A stretch of DNA of 64,000 bases, from assembly GCA_026874595.1 (NCBI GenBank), contig CM049309.1, positions 6,224,576-6,288,575 on the forward strand, given 5' to 3'. Made by a program: the position numbers and the translations under genes. The notes beneath the pieces were generated by a model. The model saw only the letters and a list, made by a program, of their open reading frames with translations, searched no databases and was not told where the DNA came from. Shown one piece after another: positions 24,376 to 36,075 of this stretch. This stretch comes from Sipunculus nudus. Taxonomy: Eukaryota; Annelida; Sipuncula; Golfingiida; Sipunculidae. How positions within the stretch are numbered: the stretch's first letter is position 1; each line of letters opens with the position of its first letter.

Positions 24376-26639
24376 TTATAAACTGTCATTTAAGGTACTT
24401 AGTTCATTCTTTGTTCAAGTTGCATGGGCCCAATGTGATCAAGAAAATGTGTTTACCCCTCATATCAAAAGTGCTCACTCGATAAAAATGCTCGCCACTG
24501 CTAAAAGAAGGAGCTATATAGAAATATGTAAGCATAACCGTGATTAATTCAGGTGCCGTGAGGCAGAAGGCTTGTTTAAAAGTAAGCCATATACAGAGAC
24601 CATTAGGGGCCATAATGGCTTTGTTACACATCCACGACATTTAAAGTCGTAGGGTGGATTATACGTGCTTCAATTAATTCCAGCACGATTTGAACTGGTT
24701 GAAGCAAGAGATACAACGCAGTTAGGTAGGATTTCATAAGAACAATATATTACAACTGATCAATATTTGTAAAATTAAGGCTACCAGATAAAGAAAATAG
24801 AGTGAAGGTGTCAAAACAGTCTTCAAATGTTTTGTGGAAAATAATCAGCCAGGGGTGAAAAACTACGATAAAACACATTTAACGAAGCGATGCAATTAAA
24901 CCCGGAATAGTATTCAGGTCTCGAGAAAGGCGGTTGTTCTATGCATGTAGTAGTTGGTTTCAAACTGGCCCATCAGCCGTTTGGGGAATAAGAATTGATT
25001 GATTAAATCTAATTTGGGGCAGATATTTGCGTGGATTGTGGTACACAAGTTCACTTTCCAAACTAAACAAGACATAAAAACAGACCTTCGTTAATTAGTC
25101 TCCGATTTTAAAACTACTATTTAAGGAAATAAAAGCCTCCTGCCGTCAAAAAGCGGAGAGCGCATCAAACTATTGAGAAAAAAACAGCAAGATTCGCTCT
25201 CACCGGATCTTCTTGTTTGGCAATCATCATGCAAAGGCACGCCTTGGTTGGGTTCAGCTGGGCATTATTGTGGGACAAGCACTTACGAGGGCTTTCAGAG
25301 GAAAGAATTGGGAGTTCAGAGGCGGACCTGCTGGCAAATATGCAAGCTTGATAGTCTTTCGCAATAGATAATTGCCTAAAAAAAGAAGTCAGTGGGTGTT
25401 AGAAAAAGATCTCCGGGATAAGAACAACCGGGCAGATCTCGGCGTTTCATTTGAGCTTGTATGAGGGTATGTATAAGTCGGGCTAAGCGACATGGGAGGG
25501 ATTGATCGCCCCGGCCGCATGGTTCTACTGCACAAACAAGAAAGTGTGCTGGAAGAGAGAGTGATCAATTTTCTACGATTTTCCAACCCGGTTAAGACAA
25601 CTAAACGGGGTGGCAGCGCTACCCAGAGGATCAAAGATATCCCCGTATCTGCAGTTCTTGCCTAGGACTCTGTCTTAAAAAATGTTGGTATAGCCGCACA
25701 ACCTGGTATCGCATGGTTCAATTAGGAAGCTTCGACGATCTACTGATCTTCTTTGTAAGGGTTCTACTGTCTGGGCCCGTCTTAGAGCAGGTTTTGGATT
25801 ACAGTGCATGAAAAAAAAAGCTTTGGTGTTTTTGAAACTGAATAGAGAGCTCTGTAAAAAGACCTAGATCGAAGTCCTTGCAGTTTCCTTAATCATGTCA
25901 ACGATGTTGGTCTTTGAGCCGTGTTGGGTAATTCGACCTGGCCAGCTGGCTTGTTCAGATACTGAGTTAGGCCGGACTGGGTTTATTAACAACTCGCAGC
26001 CCTCGGCCGAACAGATAATCAAAGTTTCCATTTACAGTTCCAGTCGTGCTCCGACCCTGATCTATACCCGCATCTGGAGGGTTTTAGTTTCTCCGTTTGC
26101 TTTTCCCAAATGTGGAAAAAATAGACTGCAGCCCCAGGTTGAGTTCTAATTCCACTTTGTACTCGCACAGTCCGAGATTATCTAATGCCATTTTTGACCC
26201 TTGTTTATAGCGCTTTCCATGCGGTACGTGAATATTATGGTCAGAAAATTTTATTCAACAAATCCATACGAAACGATCGACAGTCTGCACGGGGCAAGTT
26301 GACTAGTCATTATTGCTTATTTCACATCAGAAATACCGTACACTACGATTTGGTTTAGAGTTAGAAAATTTAATTTTTGTTGTGTAGATTTTTAGTTGTG
26401 TCGATAATATGTGTATATGAGCAATATCCTCGTTTACAATGTTAATTTGTTTTGCAGTCTATCTTATTTACGTGTCTTTACTATTTATAACAACCTAAAT
26501 GATAATTGTTTCATAATAGAAAATCTGATACAGTTATGAGGACATATCTGTCGCTCAGGCAGCTAAATCCTCGACATTTGGCACACTGAAAGCTTTGATT
26601 GAATTAACTGGACGATTACAAAAAAAAATCACTTTACAA

Positions 26640-26644
<5 letters not shown>

Positions 26645-26684
<40 letters not shown>
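26645..26684 (+). repeat. (AG)n microsatellite
   Basis: About 20 GA/AG units in a row, without interruption. Confidence 0.95.
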
Positions 26685-26687
<3 letters not shown>

Positions 26688-27577
26688 CAGACTGAAAGAT
26701 GCAGCCTGAAATTTAGCTGACTCTAGCTGGCGTGACTTTAATCAATTCTTGACTGAGCCTGATGGTAAACACAAAGGAATGAACTTGTTCTCATAAAATT
26801 TTCACATTGGTAATTAGTCCGACCTCAACGAGAAATTCAACAGCTTAGAGGTGAACGTGTGGTATATGGCGGATACAGGGTCTCAGTATTTTGGTGAGAG
26901 TACAAGTGTACAATAATATGTATTGTTATACCACCACATTCCCCATATCTTTAAAAACATAATGCCATGTTAACTTTATAATTACTCTATTTGAGACGCA
27001 GTCACCATTCTGAAGTCTCCGTCTCATTATTTGTTTCATGTAATTTCTGAAGCATACGTTAGGCATTTGAACAAAAAAGACCTTTTTTACATTCAAAAAG
27101 CCTGCCTGTATGATTCATAATATAAAAACGCACGAATTCTACAAAACCGCGGGAGGATGTACCAGAATTATTGTAGATAAAGATTATGAGTCAGCGGGCT
27201 AATCGGTCAGGCCACGGGCACGCCCTTACTCTCAACCTAGTTTCCAGGACTCGCTTCCGGCGGATTATCCGCAGGTCGCTCCCAGGATGAGGCTAACCAT
27301 TGATTAAGTGTGTGCCATGCACTTGTTTACTTAGCTACACTGTTCAAAGAGGTAATGTTGCCGGGAGCTAAGCAAGAATATGTGATCAAACGTGTTCACT
27401 TTACAGCAGAACTACAAATCACAGTAGATACTATATGATACAAGTCAAGAAAATATGGAAATATTTGAAACAAAGTGTAAACTATTTAATGAAGTTCAAC
27501 ACACTGACATAACACCAGAGTTGTGCAGTAATAGGGCAAATCCAGGCTTTTTGGCTCACACAATTAAGCACCGTATG

Positions 27578-27578
<1 letters not shown>

Positions 27579-27629
<51 letters not shown>
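27579..27629 (+). repeat. (TA)n microsatellite
   Basis: About 25 uninterrupted TA units ending in AAAACACATTT. Confidence 0.95.
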
Positions 27630-27634
<5 letters not shown>

Positions 27635-28829
27635 CATTTATAACGCGGATTATATGTCAGTTCTTCAGCTGGCATACGAAAGAACATCACCCCATAGGGA
27701 ATAATTCAGGCCCTGCAAAGCATTTACAGGAAATCTTATTCAAACCCGACGATAATGATTTTTTAAATATCACAGGTAGCCAGTGTTTGTCTAAAATTGT
27801 TTTTCAAGAAAGTATTTGATATATAATCTACTTGATATGTAGGTTACCCCATAGTATAGGGATTGATGGTTTCACCGCATGCAATTCGATACCGCCAACA
27901 TTGGCTGCAAACGAGAATGGTGTATAACCGATTTTCAAAAAATGTTAATACCGAATGGCATTTGCATCCTTTTATACTATTGACTAGATACTTTAAGTCG
28001 CGTTTTCTCCTTTTGCCTCTTTCTTTAGGTAATGCTAAACCTAAGCAAAAGGAATAAGCCGCAACTTAGTATGCATGGTTCGTATCATTGCTTGGTTAAT
28101 ATGCATCAGCCCGGCACGTGTGCATCATAATATCTGAGTGCGCCGGGGGCGAATCCACCGAGTCCTGGGATGAAATCGACAAGCTATGCCCCAAGTGTAA
28201 TAAGACTACTCAACAAGGTGAAGTCCTTGGCACAATTTATATACGGGATCAGCGTTGTGTGAGTAAATGTTAAGTTGAAACCTGACTGCATATATGGTTG
28301 ATAATATGCATGGTCTAAACGTTTAAAAAAAAATAATTTGAATCTTTCTGAATGTGTTCTCACATTGATCTTCAGCCGAATCGGTCCCCAGGCCAAATGA
28401 TAAAAATACAAACTAAAGTGATTAAAAACATAACAGAATATAATAAAGTAATTTTACCACAATTCTGATTTCTCGTACATCAAGCGGGTCCTTCAGAACT
28501 GGTGTTACTGCCAACATTGGAAACAAATAACATAACTAGACCTTGAGACCTGACGTGAAGATTCAAGAATTTTACAAATTTGATGATGTGAATATTTTCA
28601 TTTATTAAACGACCATGATGGGTAACATCCATAGACAGAACCCCCGGCACACGAGATACTACACGTTATTTAAGGTTCATATTGGCTTATACATTATTAC
28701 ACAGTGAGCTCATTTCAGCCCGGCCCATCAGTGATGCAACGCCCCTTAATAAAATCTACAAGCACGCTTCGTTGACTGTGCACAGTAACCCGCCGCCACG
28801 AATGCATTCGACAAGCATTGCGGAGCGTG

Positions 28830-28837
28830 TGACGTCA
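28830..28837. promoter_or_regulatory. Perfect CRE palindrome TGACGTCA
   Basis: The full consensus lies in GCGTGTGACGTCACTATGC, in a GC-richer patch (28780-28900) that also holds the palindrome GAATGCATTC. It lies 345 bp past the pore exon donor, in the intron. Confidence 0.25.
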
Positions 28838-29011
28838 CTATGCTCTGTGATGCAAACGGACAACAAAATTGACTCTGAATGTGGAAAGGCGCTGGCGTGT
28901 GTGCACTTTTGAAATATTTTACTTGAGTACTTTACGAAAATAGATTGACTGTACACGGTTTGTTGTGTTGATAACATGGGCTGCCGTTTAACGAAAATAT
29001 TATGAACTGGC

Positions 29012-29072
29012 TTGTTGGGTATTGCGTTCGGTTTGGCCACTTCCAGGCCAAAACGAACGCAATACGGAACAA
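29012..29072. other. Near-perfect hairpin downstream of pore exon
   Basis: The arms TATTGCGTTCGGTTTGGCC (29020-29038) and GGCCAAAACGAACGCAATA (29046-29064) pair over 19 bp with a single G/T mismatch around a 7-base loop. The pairing extends outward with a few mismatches to TTGTTGGG and CGGAACAA. It lies about 100 bp past the pore exon donor in the intron, counted in the gene's direction. It could be a microRNA-like precursor, a double-stranded target for RNA editing enzymes, or a relic of a fold-back element. Nothing here decides which. Confidence 0.6.
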
Positions 29073-29174
29073 ACCGCTTAAACACATCAAATACAAGAAG
29101 TCTATAGAAACACCCTGACTCTAAAAGCGTGTTATTTTTAAGAAGTACATATGTGAGAAAAACTGTATACTCAC

Positions 29175-29574
29175 ATCCGAGCAGCATGGCAAATATGGAG
29201 AATATTTTTTCAGCGTCTGTGTTGGGAGCGACGTTGCCGAATCCAATACTGGTAAGTGTTGTGAAAGTGAAATAAAGCGCGGTGATATATTTGGACCGGA
29301 TATCCGGTCCGCTGAATGTGTCGTTCACCAATATAGGTTTGTTAGTTAAGTTTGCTAGCGTGTCCAGCCAGGTAATTTTAGTCTGTAGAAAACTTTTCTC
29401 CATGCAGGCAATGGCGTAGAAGATACAAGCAAGCCAATGCGCTACCAAGGTGAAGGAAGCCATCAGCAGTAGGAGCACAGCGGCGCCGTATTCTGAATAC
29501 TGGTCGATTCTTCGGGCGACCCTCAGGAGCCGCAACAGACGAGCAGTTTTTAATACTCCCATAACCGTCATAGT
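29175..29574 (-). CDS. KCNH (erg-type): ERG exon: S4, S5, pore loop, start of S6
   Basis: This 400-bp exon (phase 0 start, ends after the first base of a Ser codon) runs from TTTTTCAG|ACT to GGAT|GTGAGT. S4 keeps the charge ladder K-R-R-R-R-R ([18 protein letters not shown]). S5 follows ([20 protein letters not shown]), then [11 protein letters not shown]. The turret has two N-glycosylation sequons (NLT and NDT). The pore helix and filter read [14 protein letters not shown], followed by [14 protein letters not shown] in early S6. Compared with human ERG1 the filter has Ile for Val625, Thr for Ser620 and Ala for Ser631. Human exon 7 starts in phase 0 at the equivalent place and ends after the first base of codon 649, exactly as here. 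This is the best-conserved part of the gene and needs no other reading. Confidence 0.97.
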
Positions 29575-29816
29575 CTGAAAAATATGTGAAAGTTCTAAAA
29601 AATAATAGCACATCTGTAATTATATAACCTTTTTTAAACTGACTCTTTTAATCTGACTAGCGTTGGTTATTTTCAGGTATTGGATGATTATTGTTATTAT
29701 TACTTTTAATGAATACTGAATCAACAATAAAAACATATTTGTTTATACAAATATCTTGTTTTTCTCTTATTCTTCTTATTTTACTAGCGTTCGAACATTT
29801 TCAGGTACTCAATTAT

Positions 29817-29861
29817 TGTTATTATTATTATTATTATTACTTTTATTATTATTATTATTAT
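29817..29861 (+). repeat. (TTA)n microsatellite
   Basis: ATTATT-type trinucleotide run with one CTT interruption. It produces a false poly-Tyr frame. Confidence 0.9.
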
Positions 29862-30186
29862 AACCTTAATCAATATTGAACAGAAGGCAGTAGTGTTCTA
29901 CAAATAAAACTATCTTATGTCACACTTTATTTATACAAATATCTAGCGATAGTTGGATAACTAGAGGAGTATGAGGTATAAGATGCATGTAGGAATAATT
30001 CACTATTCATGCTGTTTAGGATACGCAAAATTTAACTTCATTCATACAAAATCTAGCGACAATGGAATTCTAGTCTGTAAAACGACATGTGCGAGTAGAA
30101 TTAATCATACAATGCAACTTATTTCTTTAGGATTTAACGAGCTAGACCAGAGTGCTTTGAATATGTCTGAGAAACAATTAGGAACA

Positions 30187-30598
30187 TTGGCGTCAATTTA
30201 TCTGCAAGGGTGGGTGGGGGTGGAAGTCACTTACAGGCGTGTGAGGGAAATCATGGTTTGAACAACATTTTTACACACACACACATCTTTTATTGTCTCT
30301 CTGACACATTTTAAATATATATCAGTTAAGAATAAGATTTTTAAAAATTAAGTATTCTTTTTCGGGTATACATTTATACTTCTAAACCAAGTTAAGATAG
30401 ATAGTATTTCATAGTAAACTAAGAAATGGCAACCAAAGTCTATAATTCAAATCATTGACATATTTCATTTCCAGTATATACAAATTTTTCTTTAAATATC
30501 GGGGGACGATTACTTGCTCAATTCTCCCATTATTAAAAAGTTGGGGGGGGGGGGGGGGTACATTCCCCCCACCCCCCATCCAAGTATTGACGCGCCAT
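30187..30598 (+). mobile_element. TIR element family B (GTGGCG ends), copy 1
   Basis: Left end ATTGGCGTCAATTTATCTGC, then AAGGGTGGGTGGGGG. The right end on the complement is ATGGCGCGTCAATACTTGGATGGGG, an imperfect inverted repeat. Internal blocks (TTTCATAGTAAACTAAGAAA, CAAGTT, ATTCAAATCATTGACATATT, GGGGGACGATTAC) match the copy at 32018-32370. Length is about 0.41 kb with no coding frame. A run of G16-17 lies near the right end at about 30543-30558. Confidence 0.7.
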
Positions 30599-31393
30599 GT
30601 TAACAATAAATATGACTTGAGCGTCGTTTGTAGCATAATTTTTAAAATATTTACCTTTATTTCGCACCTTCATACAAACGCAACTAAGCAAATTGAAATT
30701 TAAATTATAAAAGCATATTTTATAAAAAAAAAAAAATACCTTATTTCTAAAGTAATATATCTTGAATGGTCTATTCATGTTAGCGCTATTTGATTGATTA
30801 AAGAAATAAGGAATATGAATGTTCTTTTCCGATTTAAATGTCGACGAGGTAGTACTTGAGCCTGATGAAAGCTTTACTTTGATAAAGTAAGTGCAGCTTA
30901 ATAACGGACGGTTACAACATTGAAATGTCTTCCGAGTAATGATGAACAACTTAATTCAAGGAAAAACAAAATGACGGGAATTACTTGTCTTTAATAACTC
31001 TTCCATAAATCTCATCATATTCAGCCACATCTACTGGCACTTTCTTCCATTTACTTTTTCATTCCGTAGCTTGAGAGAAAATGACCGACTTCCTATCAAT
31101 GTTTTGCAGATAAAGATAAAATCTTTCAAAACTAATCTCAAATTTCAATCTTACCTGGAAGAAATATATTCATATTACTAGTGTGTATCGGATCCCATGA
31201 CGTTTTTATAATAATATCTTGTCTTTGCAATGCTGTTTTGGTTAAATAAATGAATTAGATTAAAACGTTTGCAATATTTCAAAGAAATTGCGGCTCAAAA
31301 AGAAGGCACGGCTTGTTAAGAAGACCATAAGGGTGAATATATATAGAGATGGCACATCCAAGTCGTGCAGTAGTTGCAAATAACAGTATTAAC

Positions 31394-31407
31394 ACACACA
31401 CACACAC

Positions 31408-31449
<42 letters not shown>
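31394..31449 (+). repeat. (CA)n-(TA)n microsatellite
   Basis: Eight CA units, then TATATTATATATA and about 18 TA units. Confidence 0.9.
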
Positions 31450-31451
<2 letters not shown>

Positions 31452-32017
31452 TCATTATATATTAACGTTATAATACAAAGATATCGAAGAGTAAGAAATA
31501 CAATTAAACTTAAAAATTACAAAGGAACGTAAGCTAGTATTCCGTAATGCTATTTTTTTTTTATTTCCAGACAGAATTTTGGCTATATAGACCTATCCAC
31601 GAAAATCAACATAGTCTTCTGTGCAAATTTTAAATGTGAGTGGTAGTCATGGCTTGCGGATTAGAAGTACCATATCAGGTCACCAAAATAAATGTAATAA
31701 GTTTTATTTTGATATATTAAAATAGCAAATTTACGTGGACATTACGGATAGGGTATCATACTTAAATTTTTAATCACTGTTAACCTGAGACCGTGTAAAT
31801 GGTAGTTACCGCTGTTTCTTTTTCTATCTTTGTGAGGATGACGCATGAATGAGAAAAACAGGAATGCAGATAATGGTATGAAAACTGTCTACAAAAAGAA
31901 TCGTTTAAGCTTATTTCATAACATGATCGCGATACGCGAAACGATACGTAAAAGCATTTGTTTTGTGATTTGTGAATGCGACATGTTCAGCAAACTGGAC
32001 CGGGTCGCGTGTCCGTG

Positions 32018-32370
32018 TGACAACGGCGACATTTTATCTCCAAGGATGAAGGATGACTCGGAGATGAGGGTATTTTATAAACACACACACACACACACCC
32101 ATATATATATGTGACACTATTCATATTTAATACAATTAAGTAAAAGGTTTAAAAATAAGGTATTATGTTTCCGGTATATAGGTTATTTCTGAACCAAGTT
32201 CATATATATAACATTTCATAGTAAACTCAGATATGGAACAAAAGGCTGTATTTCGAATTATTAATATATTTCAATACACAAAGATTATTCACTGAATAGC
32301 AGGGGGGATGATTACATTAACGCCCCCCCCCCCCCCCCTATTGACCCCCTGCCTTGTATAGGCACTATCT
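32018..32370 (+). mobile_element. TIR element family B, copy 2
   Basis: The left end, GACAACGGCGACATTTTATC then TCCAAGGATGAAGGATGACT, aligns with GGCGTCAATTTATCTGCAAGGG at 30192. ACATTTCATAGTAAACTCAG, GAATTATTAATATATTTCA and GGGGGGATGATTACATTA align with copy 1. The right end is a C17 run, then TATTGACCCCCTGCCTTGTA and GGCACTATC. Confidence 0.65.
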
Positions 32371-35300
32371 TAGTGGGCACTGTGGTGTTTTGTTTAGCAG
32401 GAAAAGCGTACTTGGACCGTTATGTATTTCTGGCACTGAATTCTTTTATGGTTTGAGAATAATTCCTGCTTAATGCAGGAAAAATTGTGCGGTTATCAGT
32501 ATAGGGCGGCGACTCCGTGGTACTTAACAGCAGCTAGTGGGGTGGATAGGGCTCTGCCAATTGGACGGTCGTTTTAACATCAATAATGCATACATCGCGG
32601 TCGGCGTCGAGTCTGTGAAATGGAAAAGCTGTCCAGACCCGGTGACAAATGCGACAGCAATAAGAACCGTACTGAGATACTTTACAATGAAACCAACCCC
32701 TGATGAATAATGAGTAATTCTACATGCACGACTTTGAAACGTGAAACAAAGCATTTGTTGCAGTCACATACACTGGATTTGTGACAGCCCCCTTGGGCTC
32801 AGTTGAACCAAGCCTGTTGGCAATTTTGGTTCTACAGAAGCGTGCCTGGCTTTCCCAGCATGCAATATTCTGCACCGCCCGCTCCATACGGTGATTACCT
32901 GACCCAATGTGCGTGTCACGGAAAATATAGGCTCCCGGCACACGTAATTAGCCAATCGGATATGAAGGTCAAGCGTTTCGTATGATTCGATAAAGTGTAA
33001 TTAAGTCAAATCGAATGTTAGGTATTATTCTGGCTGGTCTGCACAGCATTTAAGGTCGTTGATCGTCTGGTTGGCCAGAATATTTTCCTGATTGGCGCCA
33101 GCCTGACCGATCGTTCTATAATGATCACGATTCAAACCAAACTGTGCGCCAGCTGGTTACAAATTGCTACTCTTCCGTAGCCAAATTACCATCGCTAAAG
33201 TCATGCGAGTCCCTGTGTCGCTAAGATACGTTTGACCTTGCCACAGTTAGAAAAACAAAAGTCTTTAGGGATAGGCTTGTTAGGTTTGGCTAGTTTTCAA
33301 ATAAGCTTGTTACTCTGTTCAGAAATATATAGGTAGTAAAAGGAAAATGTATAATCATACAAATAAAGGGAAACATATTTTTCCTGAAAATAACTCATGT
33401 TTGGTTATAACTCGGCAATCATTGTCCAAAATAAGCACAGCTATAATATATTGGTCTAGACAGCGTATTGTTATTATGGGCCAACATACCATTTGTGTAT
33501 CATTTACCAGTAAGGTACATAAAGTCGAAGGGAACCAGTCTAATTCTACCAGAGTTCACTGAAGTTTTACCAAAAGGGAAAATGTTTACCTTTTTACCAT
33601 ATAATATATTGTTGATAATTCGACGTTAAATGTTCAATAAAGTTGTGTTTCTCCCCCGCGGGCAACCCATTTATTTCAATGCGTTAACTTAAATTCAGTA
33701 AAACTCTTGATGGGGGGGGGGGGGGATTATTGTGTCTTTCTAACAGGGCAAACAGAAACAAACGCTGTTAAATTCTAACGGAGTATATGTTTGTGTGTGC
33801 AATCAAAATTGTAAAAAAACAGGTTAAAATGAGTCAGTGAGTAAATCAGTCACTAATCAGATTAGATGATAATGAAAGAAGTTAAACTGAATTTGGATGA
33901 TGCGTGTAAAGCTGTCTATATAGAACAGCAGGATCGTCCTAGTCTGTCCCTCGTTCGATTTTAAGAGGAACAGTTTAATTTACTTTAATAATGCAGTTTT
34001 CTGTTAGAATCATGAGTTCATGTTTAAATTGTTTATTATAGCTGCTTCGTTGCTCCCTTTTCGCATGTGTAAACACGTATGTATACTTAAGAAATTGTTT
34101 TCTGGTCAACTATTTTTACGTCATCGTTCATTTTGGGATATCTGCCTTAACGGTTTCTGGTTTTGCATGAATGTACGAAAGTCGGAATAAGTCATTCATT
34201 CGTTAAGACATTAGAGTGAATCTTTTGGTATCGAAATTTCGATATTTTTCATTTGAGGAGCTGGGTTGGATGAAACCGAGGGCCCTTAAAGAGCAAGATC
34301 AAAATCGCAAAGCTACACAACTATTTTCAAATTTAATAAGGGTATTCATAACGTTAGAACTCCGGGAAAGTCTTATGTTAGCCGTATAGGTCGTACAAAG
34401 AAGACTATTTCTTTCGTTTGTACGTAGACACGTGTTAAAACTCGAATGTATGTCAGATGGACGTTTGTTCACAGAGCAGATCGTAAAAGTTAAATAACCT
34501 CTCGTAATCCGCGATGTATTGATCTGAACGAAACACATGATTCTGATCAGAGACGAAGCGCTAATACAAGATTTTACTGACACATGGAATGTCGTGCACG
34601 GAGCATGCAGGTTATCGATTCACACGAAGCAGTTGATTCTCTTTTGCAGATTTTGAGTGGCTACTTTGTATCACTTCAGCCTGCTGATATCCGTGGCTAA
34701 ACTGGCCTTTTGACACTTTCTGCATAGCCAGGTGCCCCAACTCTTTTCACAGATGTTCAGCTGGGTAATGTCAAGGATAACACACGCACATGGGCACTGC
34801 ACGCCTTTACGTCGAAATCGACTTTTCACACGTATGAATTGAATTTGACACTCTTTTAGCGTACATATAGCGTCTATATTAAAAGCACCTATAAAAAGAT
34901 AAACGAAATGGAGATTTTTATCGTTAAATAGTTAATATGTAAAATCGGCGACGGACCATTGTGAATACAAATAAAAACCGAGGAATTCGCTTGCTGATAT
35001 TGACGATAGTATACGCGATTCTTACAGCAACCATGGATATATCAAGAGATATATTGTCCAGCCGTTTATTACGTGTTCACAAAAAATTAACTTTACAACC
35101 AATTAGTGCAGTGTTCGCTGTTTAGGGTAAAAAGGATGTAGATGTCATAGCATGTTTTCCAGTTTAATGTTGTAATATTCAATATTTAAACTGTTTTGAA
35201 GTTGTCGAAGATGGAAAAGCAATGTGATCATGCAATGATACTTATGGCGGAAATGCATTACGATGTGGAATATGAGGGACGGTCAAATATAATATACATT

Positions 35301-35836
35301 CACCCGTCTTTTACCCTAATAATATGGGAAATAGAATAAAATGCGATTAATACCGAAAAGCAGCGACCGATTTTGCATCTGGTACTGTTTCTCTCTCGCA
35401 CATTTGCATGCGATAGTTAAATAAATAAAAACTACCAGTACTCCCGGCATACATTTTTACCTGTGCTAGGTAGTTGAACACCCCCCCCCCCCCTCCTTTT
35501 TAGGATCCTTTGTTCCCCCTGACATTGGCTGAATGAGTGAACTGGACCAATATAAAGTCAAAGGGGTAGAAATGCGTCACGTTCAGCGTCGTTCATGTTG
35601 CACAGTGGTTCCCAATCCTGCATGAAGGTGGGACGCCGGCATCTTAAAGGTCACTGGACTTTGTTTGTCGTTTCTGTATTGAGTGATTCATTTTCGGAAA
35701 CTTTCCCGTCCTGGTAAACATGCTGTCATTGAGATTCACTAACGGGAATTCCGTGTCATTAGGTGTTGCGTTGTTGGATGAGATGATTGACCAAGAAAAT
35801 TTACTAAGCAGTTTTGACATTGAACATTCCACAAAA

Positions 35837-35840
<4 letters not shown>

Positions 35841-35890
<50 letters not shown>
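35841..35890 (+). repeat. (TA)n microsatellite
   Basis: About 25 TA units without interruption. Confidence 0.95.
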
Positions 35891-35893
<3 letters not shown>

Positions 35894-35974
35894 TTTCCTA
35901 TTTTCCTTGTCTGTCATTTATACATGAGGTTTGTAGCCAAGAAAGAGGTCAGAGGTCAGTGCTCCAATGAGGGG

Positions 35975-36075
35975 CCCACCCATCCGCCAGAGGTCGTTTC
36001 TATTCAAAACGAATCTCTTCCAGTAAGATATAGTGGGACGGCAGTACTACATGTTTCAACTGTCGAACACACTGT
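35975..36075 (+). repeat. Dispersed repeat family C/D, partial copy (C part)
   Basis: CATCCGCCAGAGGTCGTTTC, TATTCAAAACGAATCTCTTCC and TTTCAACTGTCGAACAC match 4408-4510. The D part is not seen downstream. Confidence 0.6.

Larger units (their letters stand above)
11076..29174 (-). other. Intron (18099 bp) between pore exon and end of S6
   Basis: The largest intron seen; it splits the Ser649-equivalent codon. Named contents are a GACTYG element (11930-12413), C/D elements (16025-16430, 17215-17375), two SINEs (18752-19075, 22465-22775), a family E copy (24170-24375), many (TA)n, (CA)n and (AG)n arrays, and a hairpin at 29012-29072. Bases 12420-15890, 20970-22440, 22930-24000, 24380-26640 and 27640-28970 show no gene or repeat I can name, apart from a TGACGTCA palindrome at 28830-28837. 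Confidence 0.85.

Noticed and set aside
28756-29174. Extension of the pore exon's frame past the donor, giving a 285-residue frame
   Set aside because: The sequence after GGAT loses ERG similarity, the GTGAGT donor fits the known KCNH border, and the next exon at 10876-11075 continues the protein exactly.
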